Source: an uncultured Halomonas sp. (GTDB lineage: Bacteria > Pseudomonadota > Gammaproteobacteria > Pseudomonadales > Halomonadaceae). From it: a stretch of DNA of 64,000 nucleotides. The stretch's first letter is position 1. Every line of letters begins with the position of its first letter. The stretch covers positions 1 through 64,000 of the forward strand of contig NZ_CANMTQ010000015.1 in assembly GCF_947500835.1 (NCBI RefSeq), written 5' to 3'. Below are positions 40,844-49,591 of this stretch, one piece after another. A program made the translations under genes and the position numbers. A model generated the notes under the pieces. It had not been told where the DNA came from. It was given only the letters and a program-made list of their open reading frames with translations, and did no database searches.

Positions 40844-42061
40844 TCAGATATCTAGCCGTTGCATGACCAGGCAGGCATTGGTGCCACCGAAGCCGAAGCT
40901 GTTGGTCATTGCCCTCTCTATGGTTACATTGTCGCGTCGTGTTTGCACGATATCGACACCTTCAGCCTGATCATCGAGTTCGTCGATGTTTGCCGAGGCG
41001 GCGATGAACCCATGCTCCATCATCAGCAAGGAGTAGATGGCTTCCTGCACGCCGGTGGCGCCCAGTGAATGTCCGGTCAAGGATTTGGTCGAACTTATCG
41101 CCGGCGTCTGGTTGCCAAAAATCTCACGGATCGCTCTGAGTTCAGAAATATCGCCTACCGGGGTCGAGGTGCCATGCGTATTGATATAGTCGATATTGCC
41201 TTCCAATCCGGCCATGGCTTGACGCATACAGCGTACGGCGCCTTCACCGGAGGGAGCAACCATATCGTAGCCATCCGACGTGGCGCCGTAACCGACAAGC
41301 TCCGCGTAGATCTTGGCGCCGCGAGCCTTGGCATGTTCCAGCTCTTCAAGGACCAGCATGCCACCGCCACCGGCAATGACGAAGCCGTCTCGTGCCTTGT
41401 CGTAGGGGCGTGACGCCTTTTCAGGCGTGGCGTTATAGCTGCTACTCAAAGCCCCCATGGCGTCGAACAGACAGGATAGCGTCCAGTGCTCCTCCTCGCC
41501 GCCACCGGCGAACACGATATCCTGCTTGCCCATCTGGATCTGTTCCATGGCGTTGCCGATACAGTGCACCGACGTAGCACAGGCGGAGGAAATCGAGTAG
41601 TTGATGCCCTTTATTTGAAAGGGCGTGGCCAGGCAGGCGGAAACCGTGCTGCCCATGGTGCGGGTTACGCGATAAGGACCAATGCGGCGCAGTCCTTTTT
41701 CACGTAGCACGTCTGCTGCCTCGACCTGATTGGCGCTGGAAGCCCCGCCGGAGCCGGCAATCAAGCCGGTGCGCTCGTTGGAAATCTGCTCCGGCGCGAG
41801 CCCGGCGTCCTCTATGGCCTGAGCCATGGAGACATAGGCGTATGCCGCTGCATCGCCCATGAAGCGGCGCTGCTTGCGATCGACCAGAGCGTCCAGATCG
41901 ATATCGATTGTGCCAGCCACATGGCTACGAAAGCCACGCTCGGCGTACTCTTCTTTGAAGCGGATACCTGAACGACCTGCCTTGAGCGCATCCAGCACCT
42001 GGTGCTGATCATTGCCAAGACAGGAGACGATGCCCAGGCCAGTGACGACCACTCGTCGCAT
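40844..42061 (-). CDS. fabB: beta-ketoacyl-ACP synthase I
   Basis: FabB elongates acyl chains, including the cis-3-decenoyl-ACP made by FabA, and so is needed for unsaturated fatty acids. The 405 aa product begins MRRVVVTGLGIVSCLGND. Its catalytic triad is visible: cysteine in SSACATS (about residue 164), histidine in NTHGTSTPVGD (about 300) and histidine in KSLTGHSLGA (about 335). The start at 42061 gives the standard length, 13 bp after the fabA stop, with AGGAGG-like sequence upstream. Classic gammaproteobacterial fabA-fabB pair. Confidence 0.97.
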   Translation of the reverse strand: MRRVVVTGLGIVSCLGNDQHQVLDALKAGRSGIRFKEEYAERGFRSHVAGTIDIDLDALVDRKQRRFMGDAAAYAYVSMAQAIEDAGLAPEQISNERTGLIAGSGGASSANQVEAADVLREKGLRRIGPYRVTRTMGSTVSACLATPFQIKGINYSISSACATSVHCIGNAMEQIQMGKQDIVFAGGGEEEHWTLSCLFDAMGALSSSYNATPEKASRPYDKARDGFVIAGGGGMLVLEELEHAKARGAKIYAELVGYGATSDGYDMVAPSGEGAVRCMRQAMAGLEGNIDYINTHGTSTPVGDISELRAIREIFGNQTPAISSTKSLTGHSLGATGVQEAIYSLLMMEHGFIAASANIDELDDQAEGVDIVQTRRDNVTIERAMTNSFGFGGTNACLVMQRLDI

Positions 42062-42074
42062 GGAAGCCTCCTGA

Positions 42075-42590
42075 TCAGAAGTTCGCAGTGGAGGTGAACA
42101 GACCGACACGCAAGTCATTGGCCTGATAGATCTCGCGGCCATCGACCGCGACAGTGCCGTCAGCAATGCCCAGAATGAGGCGTCGCGTAATGATCCGTTT
42201 CACGTGAATATGGTAAGTGACTTTTTCCGCGTCCGGCATAATCTGGCCGGAAAACTTGACTTCGCCACAGCCCAGGGCGCGTCCACGTCCCGGATGACCG
42301 AGCCAGCCTAGGTAAAAGCCGACCAGCTGCCACATGGCATCCAGGCCCAAGCACCCTGGCATTACCGGGTCGCCAGGAAAATGGCAGTCGAAGAACCATA
42401 GATCGGGCCGAATATCCAGCTCGGCGATCAGTTCACCCTTGTCATAGCGGCCACCGGCTTCGTCGATACGGATTATACGATCCAACATTAGCATATTGGG
42501 GGCCGGCAATTGGGCGTTGCCGGGGCCAAATAGCTTGCCCTGGCTGCAGGCTAGCAGCTCTTCATATGCAAAGGAGTGTTGCTCGGTCAC
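42075..42590 (-). CDS. fabA: 3-hydroxydecanoyl-ACP dehydratase/isomerase
   Basis: FabA dehydrates 3-hydroxydecanoyl-ACP and isomerises the double bond, starting anaerobic unsaturated fatty acid synthesis. The 171 aa product has the active-site histidine in CHFPGDPVMPG (about residue 70) and the aspartate in GCLGLDAMWQ (about 84). It starts with GTG at 42590 (TEQHSFAYEELLAC), matching the family length; longer starts would add unconserved sequence. A perfect palindrome lies about 150 bp upstream, in the gap to the divergent GGDEF-EAL gene. Confidence 0.96.
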   Translation of the reverse strand: MTEQHSFAYEELLACSQGKLFGPGNAQLPAPNMLMLDRIIRIDEAGGRYDKGELIAELDIRPDLWFFDCHFPGDPVMPGCLGLDAMWQLVGFYLGWLGHPGRGRALGCGEVKFSGQIMPDAEKVTYHIHVKRIITRRLILGIADGTVAVDGREIYQANDLRVGLFTSTANF

Positions 42591-42740
42591 TGAGTCGTTC
42601 CAAGTGTCAGAAGTGTCGTGTGCCACGCTGCGCGCGGACGCGCTTAGTTTACTGGCAGTAGGGAATGAATGCACGTCGACCAATGGAGATATCACTCGAG
42701 TCGAAAATCGATTGACGCCAAGCCGCAAGCATTAATTCGA

Positions 42741-42759
42741 CGTTACAATCGTTGTAACG
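42741..42759. promoter_or_regulatory. palindromic operator candidate between fabA and the GGDEF-EAL gene
   Basis: CGTTACAATCGTTGTAACG is a perfect inverted repeat with 8-bp arms and a 3-bp spacer, in the 245-bp divergent gap. It could control fabA, the GGDEF-EAL gene, or both. It does not match the FadR or FabR sequences I can recall. Confidence 0.5.
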
Positions 42760-42835
42760 CCTGCTCTTGCGCCCGAGTAAGACTGCAAGGCATGATGCCC
42801 GCTCAGTCCGCAACCTAGTATTATAATGAAAAATT

Positions 42836-44656
42836 ATGTGGCCTCCTTTTTCTCTTAACCGCCCACTGGTCTGGCTAGGCATCATCGCCCTGGGGGTGTT
42901 GCCGTTGTTGCCTCTCATGACACTGCGACTGGTAGCGCTGGCGGTCGTGATCCTGGCGCTTTTGTATGTGATGGGAAAGATACGCCAGGAGCACCGTTGC
43001 CGTCGACTGAGCGAAAAAGCACTAGAACTCTCTGAAGATGGCGTCATGATCTGCGATGCCGACAATCGTATCATCAGCGTCAATGCCGCCTTCACTCGCA
43101 TCACTGGCTTCCAGCATCAGGAAGTCATGGGTTCCAATCCCTCATTATTGTCTTCGGGCCGTCATGACAAGGGGTTTTACGAGCGCTATTGGCACGCCCT
43201 CGACACCACCGGTCGCTGGGAAGGTGAAATATGGAACCAGCGCAAGCGCGGTGAGCAGTATCCTGAATGGCTGCGGGTCCAGGCCTATCCGAATCGACGT
43301 GGCCGCGCTGAATACTACATTGCGCTGTTTACCGATATTTCCAAGCACAAGGCGCGAGAACAGGATCTCAAGCGTGTTGGCTTCGAGGACCCCTTGACCG
43401 GCCTGCCCAATCGACGGCGGCTACACGATATTCTTACGTCGCGGTTGCAGCATTTACGCGCCGGCGAAGGACTTGATCTGGCGCTTATCGATATCGATGG
43501 TTTCAAGTCGGTCAACGATGGACTCGGGGTCGATGGCGGGGATCGGCTGTTGGCGCGCTTCGGCCAGCGGTTGTCCGCCGTGGCTGCTCAAGCGACGGTG
43601 GGACGTCTTGGAGGGGATGAGTTCATGCTGATTCGCACCACGACCTTTGACGATCACGAGAAATGGATTGCCGGCCTGCGCGAGCATCTTAGTGAGCCCT
43701 TCGAGTATAACAGTCACTCCTTGCGACTTGGCTTTTCCATTGGCAGCTGCCGAGTGCCGGAAGATGGCAATGATCCAGGGCTCTTGTTTCAACGTCTCGA
43801 ATCAGCGCTTTACAGCGCCAAACATCATGGTCGTAGCCATGATCAACGTTTCCAGCCTTCTCTTGAAGTCAAGGGAGACCGGCAGTTGACGCTGGTCAAC
43901 GATCTGCGTCGCGCTCTGATTCAGGGCAATCAGCTGGAGCTTCATTATCAGACGCAACACCGGCTTGCAGATGATTCTCTGGTGGGAATGGAGGCGTTAT
44001 TACGCTGGCGTCATCCTGAGCATGGCATGATATCGCCTGTCGACTTTATCCCCTTGGCGGAGCGTCAAGGCTTGATGAACGCCGTGGGGAGTTGGGTTAT
44101 CGAGCAGGCCGTGGCACAACAGGCCAAATGGCTTGTAAGAAACGATACCTGCGTACCCATATGGATCAATATTTCGGTGTTGCAATTGATTCAGGGAGAT
44201 CTTGAGTCGCGTATCGCTGCCTCCTTGGCCCAGCATGGAGTGCCTGCTCGATTGATAGGGCTCGAATTGACTGAATCGGTGCTGCTGGACGAGCGTGCCG
44301 GCGATATCTCACCGCGACTCAATGCACTGCGTGACAGTGGTCATCTCATCGCTATCGATGATTTCGGGACCGGTTACTCCTCATTGGCCTATCTCAAGCA
44401 CCTGCCGGTGGATAAGCTCAAACTGGATCGCATGTTCATTCGCGCCTTGCCCGAGGACTCCGGCGACGCCGCCATCGTCAAAGCCGTGCTGGCAATGGCT
44501 CGCGGGTTGAAGTTGGAAGTCATCGCCGAAGGCGTGGAAACCTTGGCTCAGCGCGATCATTTGACGACGGAAGGGTGCCAGCTTTGTCAGGGCTTCTTGT
44601 TTTCGAACCCGGAAACGGCAAGCGATATCGAGGCCCGCTATCCCATTAGCCCATGA
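42836..44656 (+). CDS. membrane PAS-GGDEF-EAL cyclic-di-GMP protein
   Basis: A predicted cyclic-di-GMP enzyme of 606 aa. Two hydrophobic segments (about residues 8-45) anchor it in the membrane. A PAS domain follows (about 57-175, with ALELSEDGVMICDADNRI and the PAC end YYIALFTDISKHK), then GGDEF (about 183-340) and EAL (about 355-600). Both motifs are intact: GRLGGDEF and MEALLRW, with DDFGTGYSSL and EGVET also present, so both synthesis and breakdown are possible. TATAAT at 42822-42827 lies only 9 bp before the ATG and no Shine-Dalgarno sequence is visible, suggesting a leaderless message. The sensed signal is unknown. Confidence 0.9.
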   Translation: MWPPFSLNRPLVWLGIIALGVLPLLPLMTLRLVALAVVILALLYVMGKIRQEHRCRRLSEKALELSEDGVMICDADNRIISVNAAFTRITGFQHQEVMGSNPSLLSSGRHDKGFYERYWHALDTTGRWEGEIWNQRKRGEQYPEWLRVQAYPNRRGRAEYYIALFTDISKHKAREQDLKRVGFEDPLTGLPNRRRLHDILTSRLQHLRAGEGLDLALIDIDGFKSVNDGLGVDGGDRLLARFGQRLSAVAAQATVGRLGGDEFMLIRTTTFDDHEKWIAGLREHLSEPFEYNSHSLRLGFSIGSCRVPEDGNDPGLLFQRLESALYSAKHHGRSHDQRFQPSLEVKGDRQLTLVNDLRRALIQGNQLELHYQTQHRLADDSLVGMEALLRWRHPEHGMISPVDFIPLAERQGLMNAVGSWVIEQAVAQQAKWLVRNDTCVPIWINISVLQLIQGDLESRIAASLAQHGVPARLIGLELTESVLLDERAGDISPRLNALRDSGHLIAIDDFGTGYSSLAYLKHLPVDKLKLDRMFIRALPEDSGDAAIVKAVLAMARGLKLEVIAEGVETLAQRDHLTTEGCQLCQGFLFSNPETASDIEARYPISP

Positions 44657-44666
44657 TCCGCAAAAT

Positions 44667-45152
44667 TTAAACTCGATGCTTCAAGCGATGACATAGCCAT
44701 AGGCACAGCAGTGCCCAGATCACTGCTTGGGCGGGCAGTAGCCAAGGGGCCAGCGTGATTTCGGCGAGTTCAGCGCCGCCTAAGTAGGACAGAGGGCCGC
44801 TGATGGCGCCACACAGCATGGCGAGTACCGGATAGCGCCAGAGCCAGGTCAAGGAGTGCAGCAATAGCGTTGCAAACAGTGGCCATAAAGCCCACAGCCA
44901 AGGTGGTAGGGGTAATGGCCACCAGTGCGGGTTTGCGAACGTGAAGCCGCCTATCAGGGTCAAGCCGCCATCAACGATCAAACCCAGCAGGGCAAATCCC
45001 ACTATCCAGCGCCATTCCCCAGGATACGCCAACCAGATTAAATGTACTGCAATGATCACGCTGACGACCAAGCCTCCGATCAATGAGCCTCCTAATACGC
45101 AGGCAAGCCAGCCAACCTCGAAGGCGATCAGATTGAACAGCGTAAGTAGCAT
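44667..45152 (-). CDS. DUF2878 family membrane protein
   Basis: A 161 aa protein of four or five hydrophobic segments from MLLTLFNLIAFEVGWLACVL onward, matching the DUF2878 family, whose function is unknown. The ATG at 45152 lies 8 bp after the stop of the methyltransferase gene with AAGG upstream, so it is the last gene of the photolyase-cluster operon. DUF2878 genes recur next to CFA-like synthase and DUF1365 genes in Pseudomonas and relatives, so a membrane-lipid role is inferred. Confidence 0.75.
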   Translation of the reverse strand: MLLTLFNLIAFEVGWLACVLGGSLIGGLVVSVIIAVHLIWLAYPGEWRWIVGFALLGLIVDGGLTLIGGFTFANPHWWPLPLPPWLWALWPLFATLLLHSLTWLWRYPVLAMLCGAISGPLSYLGGAELAEITLAPWLLPAQAVIWALLCLWLCHRLKHRV

Positions 45153-45159
45153 CCTGGCC

Positions 45160-46428
45160 TTACACTGCGCCAATCAAGGTCGTGGGCCGGGCACCAGGCT
45201 TGGCCAGCAGCAGATGACAGGTACCGATCGAGCGCTCGAGAAATCCCCCTTCGCAGTAGCATAGATAATAGCGCCACATGCGAATGAAGCGTTCGTCATA
45301 ACCCAGGCGACGGACTCGTTCCAGATTTGCCTCGAAGCGTTTCCGCCATTCTTGCAGCGTGCGGGCATAGTGCAGACCGATCTCATCGAGAGACAATACG
45401 TTGAGCGACGTCTTGCGCGCGACATTATTCAAGATGGCGGTATGGGAGGGCAGAAAGCCGCCGGGAAAGATATAGCGTTTGATGAAGTCCATCTCGCGCT
45501 TGGCCGCCTCGAAACGCTGATCGCGAATGGTGATCGCCTGCAGCACCGCCATCCCATCGTTCGTCAGCAGACGATCTAGCGTGGCCAGGTAGGTGCCAAG
45601 ATACTGATGCCCAACGGCTTCGACCATCTCCACGGAGATCAATCGATCGTAACGACCCTCGAGTTCACGATAGTCCTGTTTGAGCAACGTGATGCGCTCA
45701 TCAAGCCCCTCTTCCTTGATGCGTCTTGCCGTGTGAGTGTATTGCGCTTCCGAGATGGTGGTGGTGGTCACCCGGCAGCCCCGGGTCTTGGCAGCATGGA
45801 TTGCCAGACCGCCCCAACCGGTGCCAATTTCGAGCAGATGGTGCTCAGGACGAACGTCGAGCTTGTCGAGCAGGCGTTCGAGCTTATAGGTCGACGCCTC
45901 CTCAAGGCTCGCATCGCGGCGAGGAAAGACAGCGCTGGAGTACAGCCAGTGCTCACTGTCGAGAAAGGTGGCGAACAGGTCGTTGCCAATATCGTAATGA
46001 GCGCCGATATTGCGCTTCGAGCCACGCTGAGTATTGCGCTGTAGAGTATAGAGAGCCGTCAGCAGCCAGCGTCCTAAGCGCGCACTGCCGTTCTCCACCT
46101 CGCCATTGACTTGCTCCATGTTGGCGGCAAACAGCCGTGTCAGCGTCACCAGATCATCGGCTTCCCAGTCGCCCTCTATATAGGCCTCTGCCGCACCTAC
46201 CGTGCCACCCAAGGCAAGCCGTCGCCAGGCACGCTCCTGATTCACGATCACACATACCTGCAAAGGACCGCCCTGGCCCAGACAAGAGCTCTGATCGCCC
46301 TCGATCAGGGTGATATTGCCCCCTTGCAGTCGTTCGAGTTGCGCGAAAAGCCGCGGCCTAAGCCAGCGCGCCAGGCGATCGCCGGAGGTCGATGGCTCGC
46401 GGGAAGTGGCAGAGGGAAAGGTGGTCAT
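45160..46428 (-). CDS. cyclopropane-fatty-acid-synthase-like SAM-dependent methyltransferase
   Basis: Belongs to the CFA synthase family, which methylates unsaturated acyl chains of phospholipids. The 422 aa protein has GAHYDIGNDLFATFLDSEH (about residues 125-143), the SAM-binding LLEIGTGWGGLAIHAA, and the C-terminal YYLCYCEGGF region. Two positions that bind the catalytic bicarbonate in E. coli CFA synthase look substituted: the cysteine of the YSCAYW motif is serine (LYSSAVF) and the histidine of LLHTIG is glutamine (VLQAITI). The chemistry may therefore differ from cyclopropanation. ATG at 46428 overlaps the DUF1365 stop (ATGA) behind GGAGA. Confidence 0.8.
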   Translation of the reverse strand: MTTFPSATSREPSTSGDRLARWLRPRLFAQLERLQGGNITLIEGDQSSCLGQGGPLQVCVIVNQERAWRRLALGGTVGAAEAYIEGDWEADDLVTLTRLFAANMEQVNGEVENGSARLGRWLLTALYTLQRNTQRGSKRNIGAHYDIGNDLFATFLDSEHWLYSSAVFPRRDASLEEASTYKLERLLDKLDVRPEHHLLEIGTGWGGLAIHAAKTRGCRVTTTTISEAQYTHTARRIKEEGLDERITLLKQDYRELEGRYDRLISVEMVEAVGHQYLGTYLATLDRLLTNDGMAVLQAITIRDQRFEAAKREMDFIKRYIFPGGFLPSHTAILNNVARKTSLNVLSLDEIGLHYARTLQEWRKRFEANLERVRRLGYDERFIRMWRYYLCYCEGGFLERSIGTCHLLLAKPGARPTTLIGAV

Positions 46429-47192
46429 GGTGAGATCTCCCTGCGCTTGGGATGGTCGAAAATCGGCACGCGTTTCAGCCATAGTCGAAATGCTTCAAAG
46501 TAGATCCCAGCCAGGGTCTTGATGCTCATCCAAGGCTGGCGGGCCAGGGTAGCCAGCAGTACAGCGCGCGTTGCCGGCTGCGCTTTCAATGTCAGCGTAG
46601 CGTCGAAATGACGCTGCTCGTTCTGCCAGTTTTCCATGTGTAGGTAGAGCTGCTCATTCGGAGTGTTGAAGCGCCAGCGATAGTCCATATCCATGGGGTT
46701 GAACGGAGAGACATGCATGGATTTGGCAAAGCGAGCCGAGTGACTATGACGCATTGGGTCGACGGCACAGGCATAGCACTGGCGTTCTCCCCAAGGGGTA
46801 TTGCTGACTTCGCTCAGCACCGCCTGAAGCCGTTCGCTGCGATCATAGACGTAGTAAAGCGTGATGGGGTTGAAGACGATGCCGCACAGACGCAGCTGGG
46901 TAAGCACAAAGATCGCGCCGTCCGCCCTGGCTGCCAGTGTCTGGCCGAGCTCTTGGCCCAGGCGTTGCCGCACCGCTTGCTTGAGCGGCAAGTCGTGGGG
47001 CGCCAGATAGTCCTCACGGCGAAAGCGTGCCAGGGCACGATGCCGCACGCTGAATCCCGGCACCTTGTCAAACAGCCGAGGCAGTTCGTCCAGGTCGAGC
47101 CAGGCCATCCATAGGCGATAGGAGAACCGATGGCTCGTGGGCACGAAACGCCGATGCCGCAAGGTGCCCTGGTAGATACGGCTACGCGGCAT
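46425..47192 (-). CDS. DUF1365 family protein
   Basis: A 255 aa DUF1365 protein (function unknown), recognised by IYQGTLRHRRFVPTSHRFSYR near the start, CGIVFNPITLYYVYD and VSNTPWGERQCYACAV in the middle, and MDMDYRWRF. The family is nearly always found with a flavin amine-oxidase-like protein and a CFA-like synthase, as here, so a joint role in modifying membrane lipids is inferred. The ATG at 47192 lies 5 bp after the upstream stop; its own stop overlaps the next start. Confidence 0.8.
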   Translation of the reverse strand: MPRSRIYQGTLRHRRFVPTSHRFSYRLWMAWLDLDELPRLFDKVPGFSVRHRALARFRREDYLAPHDLPLKQAVRQRLGQELGQTLAARADGAIFVLTQLRLCGIVFNPITLYYVYDRSERLQAVLSEVSNTPWGERQCYACAVDPMRHSHSARFAKSMHVSPFNPMDMDYRWRFNTPNEQLYLHMENWQNEQRHFDATLTLKAQPATRAVLLATLARQPWMSIKTLAGIYFEAFRLWLKRVPIFDHPKRREISP

Positions 47193-47197
47193 GGTAA

Positions 47198-48568
47198 TCA
47201 CGACAGCGATTCCTCTGCTAAGGGGGCGTTTATCTCCCGAACGTCGCCTTCCTGTGCGTCGTTCCAGCTCTGACAGCCAAGCGCCTGAGCTACCCGCAGT
47301 GCACTCCACAACCCGTCCTCATGAAACCCATTGCGCCAGTAGGCGCCACAGTAATGGGTGCGGCGTTCAAGCGCCGAAATTTCCCCATGCCGTGCCTGAG
47401 CCTGTTGCCCTTTGAGAGTGAAGCAAGGATGGGCGTAGCTGAAGCGCTGGATGATCCGGGCAGGATCGATTGCTGCGCTGTCGTTCAGGGTGACGCAGAA
47501 GGTATAGGGCGCCTCGATATGCTGCAGAATGTTCATGGCATAGGTCACGGAAACCCGTGCCGCATCGCCTCGTCCATCCACGCGATAATTCCAGCTGGCC
47601 CAGGCTCGACGACGACGGGGTAAAAGACGCTCGTCCGTATGCAGCACCACCTCGTTATCCTGATAGGGCATGGCGCAAAGAATGCTGCGTTCATCGCTGC
47701 TGGGATCCGCTAGTAGCGCCAGGGATTGATCCGCATGACAGGCCAGCACCACCTGATCGAAGCGCTCCTCGCCCCGAGGCGATCTTAGCGTCACCCCTGT
47801 CTCGTCGCGCTGAAGGGAATGAACCGGGCAGTTCAGATGAATGCGCTCGGCATAGGGCGCTGTCAGGGCCGGAATATAGCTGCGTGATCCGCCGGTCAAG
47901 GTATACCACTGAGGGCGATGATCGACAGACAAGAGGCCGTGGTTATGAAAGAAGCGCAGAAAGAAAAGCGCGGGAAATCCTTTCAGGTCCTCAGGACTTG
48001 CCGACCAGATGGCAGCGCCCATGGGCAACAGATAGCGGTCACGAAAGTCCAGGCCAAAGTGGCCGCGCTCAAGATAGTCGCCCAAGGTGATAGTGGTATC
48101 GAGATGCCCGGTTTCCATATCCTGTCGCGCCTGACGATTGAAGCGCAGTATTTCCGCCAGCATGCGATAGAAACGTGGACGCAACAGATTGCGCCGCTGC
48201 GCAAACAAGGTGGCCAGGGTGTGGCCGTTGTACTCGAAATCCTGGCGGGCATCGTGCACCGAAAAGCTCATTTCCGTAGGCTGGGAGGCCACGTTCAAGT
48301 GTGCCATCAGCCCCTGGAAGAGAGGATAGGTCCAGTCGTTGAAGACGATGAATCCGGTATCCACTGCATACGTCTTGCCATCGAGCAGCACGTCGATGGT
48401 AGCGGTATGGCCGCCCAAGCGCGGAGCCGCTTCAAACAGGCTCACCCGATGGCGTTGAGAGAGCAGGTAGGCGGCACTCATGCCGCTGATGCCGCTCCCC
48501 ACTACAGCAATGTGCTGACCCGGCGACTGGGCGCCTACTGATGCGGAAGAGTCGTATCGTTCAGTCAT
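47198..48568 (-). CDS. FAD-dependent amine-oxidase/phytoene-desaturase-like protein
   Basis: A 456 aa flavoprotein with the dinucleotide-binding motif AVVGSGISGMSAAYLLSQ (about residues 21-38), the second motif EAAPRLGGHTATID, and VDTGFIVFNDWTYPLF typical of the family often labelled NAD/FAD-binding protein or predicted amine oxidase. Substrate unknown. Its start overlaps the stop of the dehydrogenase gene by 8 bp, and DUF1365 follows 5 bp after its stop, so the four genes SDR-FAD-DUF1365-methyltransferase form a tightly coupled set. Confidence 0.82.
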   Translation of the reverse strand: MTERYDSSASVGAQSPGQHIAVVGSGISGMSAAYLLSQRHRVSLFEAAPRLGGHTATIDVLLDGKTYAVDTGFIVFNDWTYPLFQGLMAHLNVASQPTEMSFSVHDARQDFEYNGHTLATLFAQRRNLLRPRFYRMLAEILRFNRQARQDMETGHLDTTITLGDYLERGHFGLDFRDRYLLPMGAAIWSASPEDLKGFPALFFLRFFHNHGLLSVDHRPQWYTLTGGSRSYIPALTAPYAERIHLNCPVHSLQRDETGVTLRSPRGEERFDQVVLACHADQSLALLADPSSDERSILCAMPYQDNEVVLHTDERLLPRRRRAWASWNYRVDGRGDAARVSVTYAMNILQHIEAPYTFCVTLNDSAAIDPARIIQRFSYAHPCFTLKGQQAQARHGEISALERRTHYCGAYWRNGFHEDGLWSALRVAQALGCQSWNDAQEGDVREINAPLAEESLS

Positions 48569-49343
48569 TGTTTTTACGTATCATGGTGAGGCCGATGCGA
48601 CGGCGCAGTGTTGGCGGCAGGATGCCCAGTAGCTTGACGCCAGAGGTGAAGCGCTTGGGAAAGTGGATATCCAATGTACGTTTTTCCAGCCCCTCAATGA
48701 TGGCTTTTGCCGCAAAGTCACTGCTCACTTGCATGGGCATGGGAAAATCGTTGCGCTGAGTGAGCGGTGTTTCCACGAAGCCTGGATGAATGATGCTGAC
48801 ATCGATATTTTCCGCGGCCAGATCAAGACGCAGGGACTCGAGGAAATGACTCAAGGCAGCTTTCGATGCGCCATAGGCCTCGGCTCGGGGCAGCGGAACA
48901 TAGGCCGAGGCGCTCGATACCGCTGCAAACAGAGGCTGGCTGCCATCGTCGTCTCGAGCGCGACGTAAAAGCGGTAAGGCGGCGTCGAGAGTGTATATTG
49001 CGCCATTGAAATTGGTGGCAAGAACGCGTTCGATCAGATCGACGTCGAAATGGCCCACGTCGAGATATTCGCAGGTGCCGGCGTTATGAATCACTAGATC
49101 CAAACCAGCGAATTCTTCATCGATCTTTTGTCCGGCAGCCTGTACCGATTGGCGGTCGCTCAAGTCCAATGGTACCGCCAGGGTGTTTTCATATTCCTTG
49201 GCAATCTCGTCAAGCGCTTCTTGGCCTCGTGCGCTCAGTGCCACACGATGCCCCTCCTTGAGCAGGCGCCGGGCAAGTGCCAGCCCGATACCCGAGGTGG
49301 CGCCAATCAACCAGATACGCCGTTTTCCTGTCAACGAAGCCAT
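48561..49343 (-). CDS. short-chain dehydrogenase/reductase
   Basis: A classical SDR oxidoreductase of 260 aa. Cofactor motif IGATSGIGLALA (about residues 11-22), NAG motif in VIHNAGTCEY, and the catalytic serine with YGASK (SSASAYVPLPRAEAYGASK) are intact. Start ATG 49343 with AAGGAG 11 bp upstream gives the usual MASLTGKRRIWLIG; a longer start would add 30 unconserved residues. It heads the SDR-FAD-DUF1365-methyltransferase-DUF2878 operon, about 160 bp downstream of a TGTACA-type motif. Substrate unknown. Confidence 0.85.
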   Translation of the reverse strand: MASLTGKRRIWLIGATSGIGLALARRLLKEGHRVALSARGQEALDEIAKEYENTLAVPLDLSDRQSVQAAGQKIDEEFAGLDLVIHNAGTCEYLDVGHFDVDLIERVLATNFNGAIYTLDAALPLLRRARDDDGSQPLFAAVSSASAYVPLPRAEAYGASKAALSHFLESLRLDLAAENIDVSIIHPGFVETPLTQRNDFPMPMQVSSDFAAKAIIEGLEKRTLDIHFPKRFTSGVKLLGILPPTLRRRIGLTMIRKNND

Positions 49344-49503
49344 TCTGTTTGCGTCTCCTTGAAGGCGAAGAAGCGGACGAATAAACGACACACCGATAGG
49401 GTTGAGCTTTTTGTTTAAGACCATGAACATCAAACGAAGTTGAGTGTTCAGTCGAGAAGCTCACGTCGCGCACAGCATCAGTGTAAACTCCTGATAAGCA
49501 GTT

Positions 49504-49520
49504 TGTACAATAACTGTATA
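49504..49520. promoter_or_regulatory. TGTACA-N5-TGTATA motif upstream of the SDR operon
   Basis: TGTACA (49504-49509) and TGTATA (49515-49520) lie in the 248-bp gap between phrB and the SDR gene. The block GTACAATAACTGTATAA recurs almost identically at 53615-53631 and a TGTACA pair occurs at 52050-52073. It is a candidate operator for the MerR-family regulator encoded nearby. The rest of the gap shows nothing coding. Confidence 0.55.
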
Positions 49521-49591
49521 ATTAATTTAGACAGGCCTGCGGAGTGGTCGCCACAGGTGTGTACTTGTGCCGATCACGGGTGAGTCAGGTA

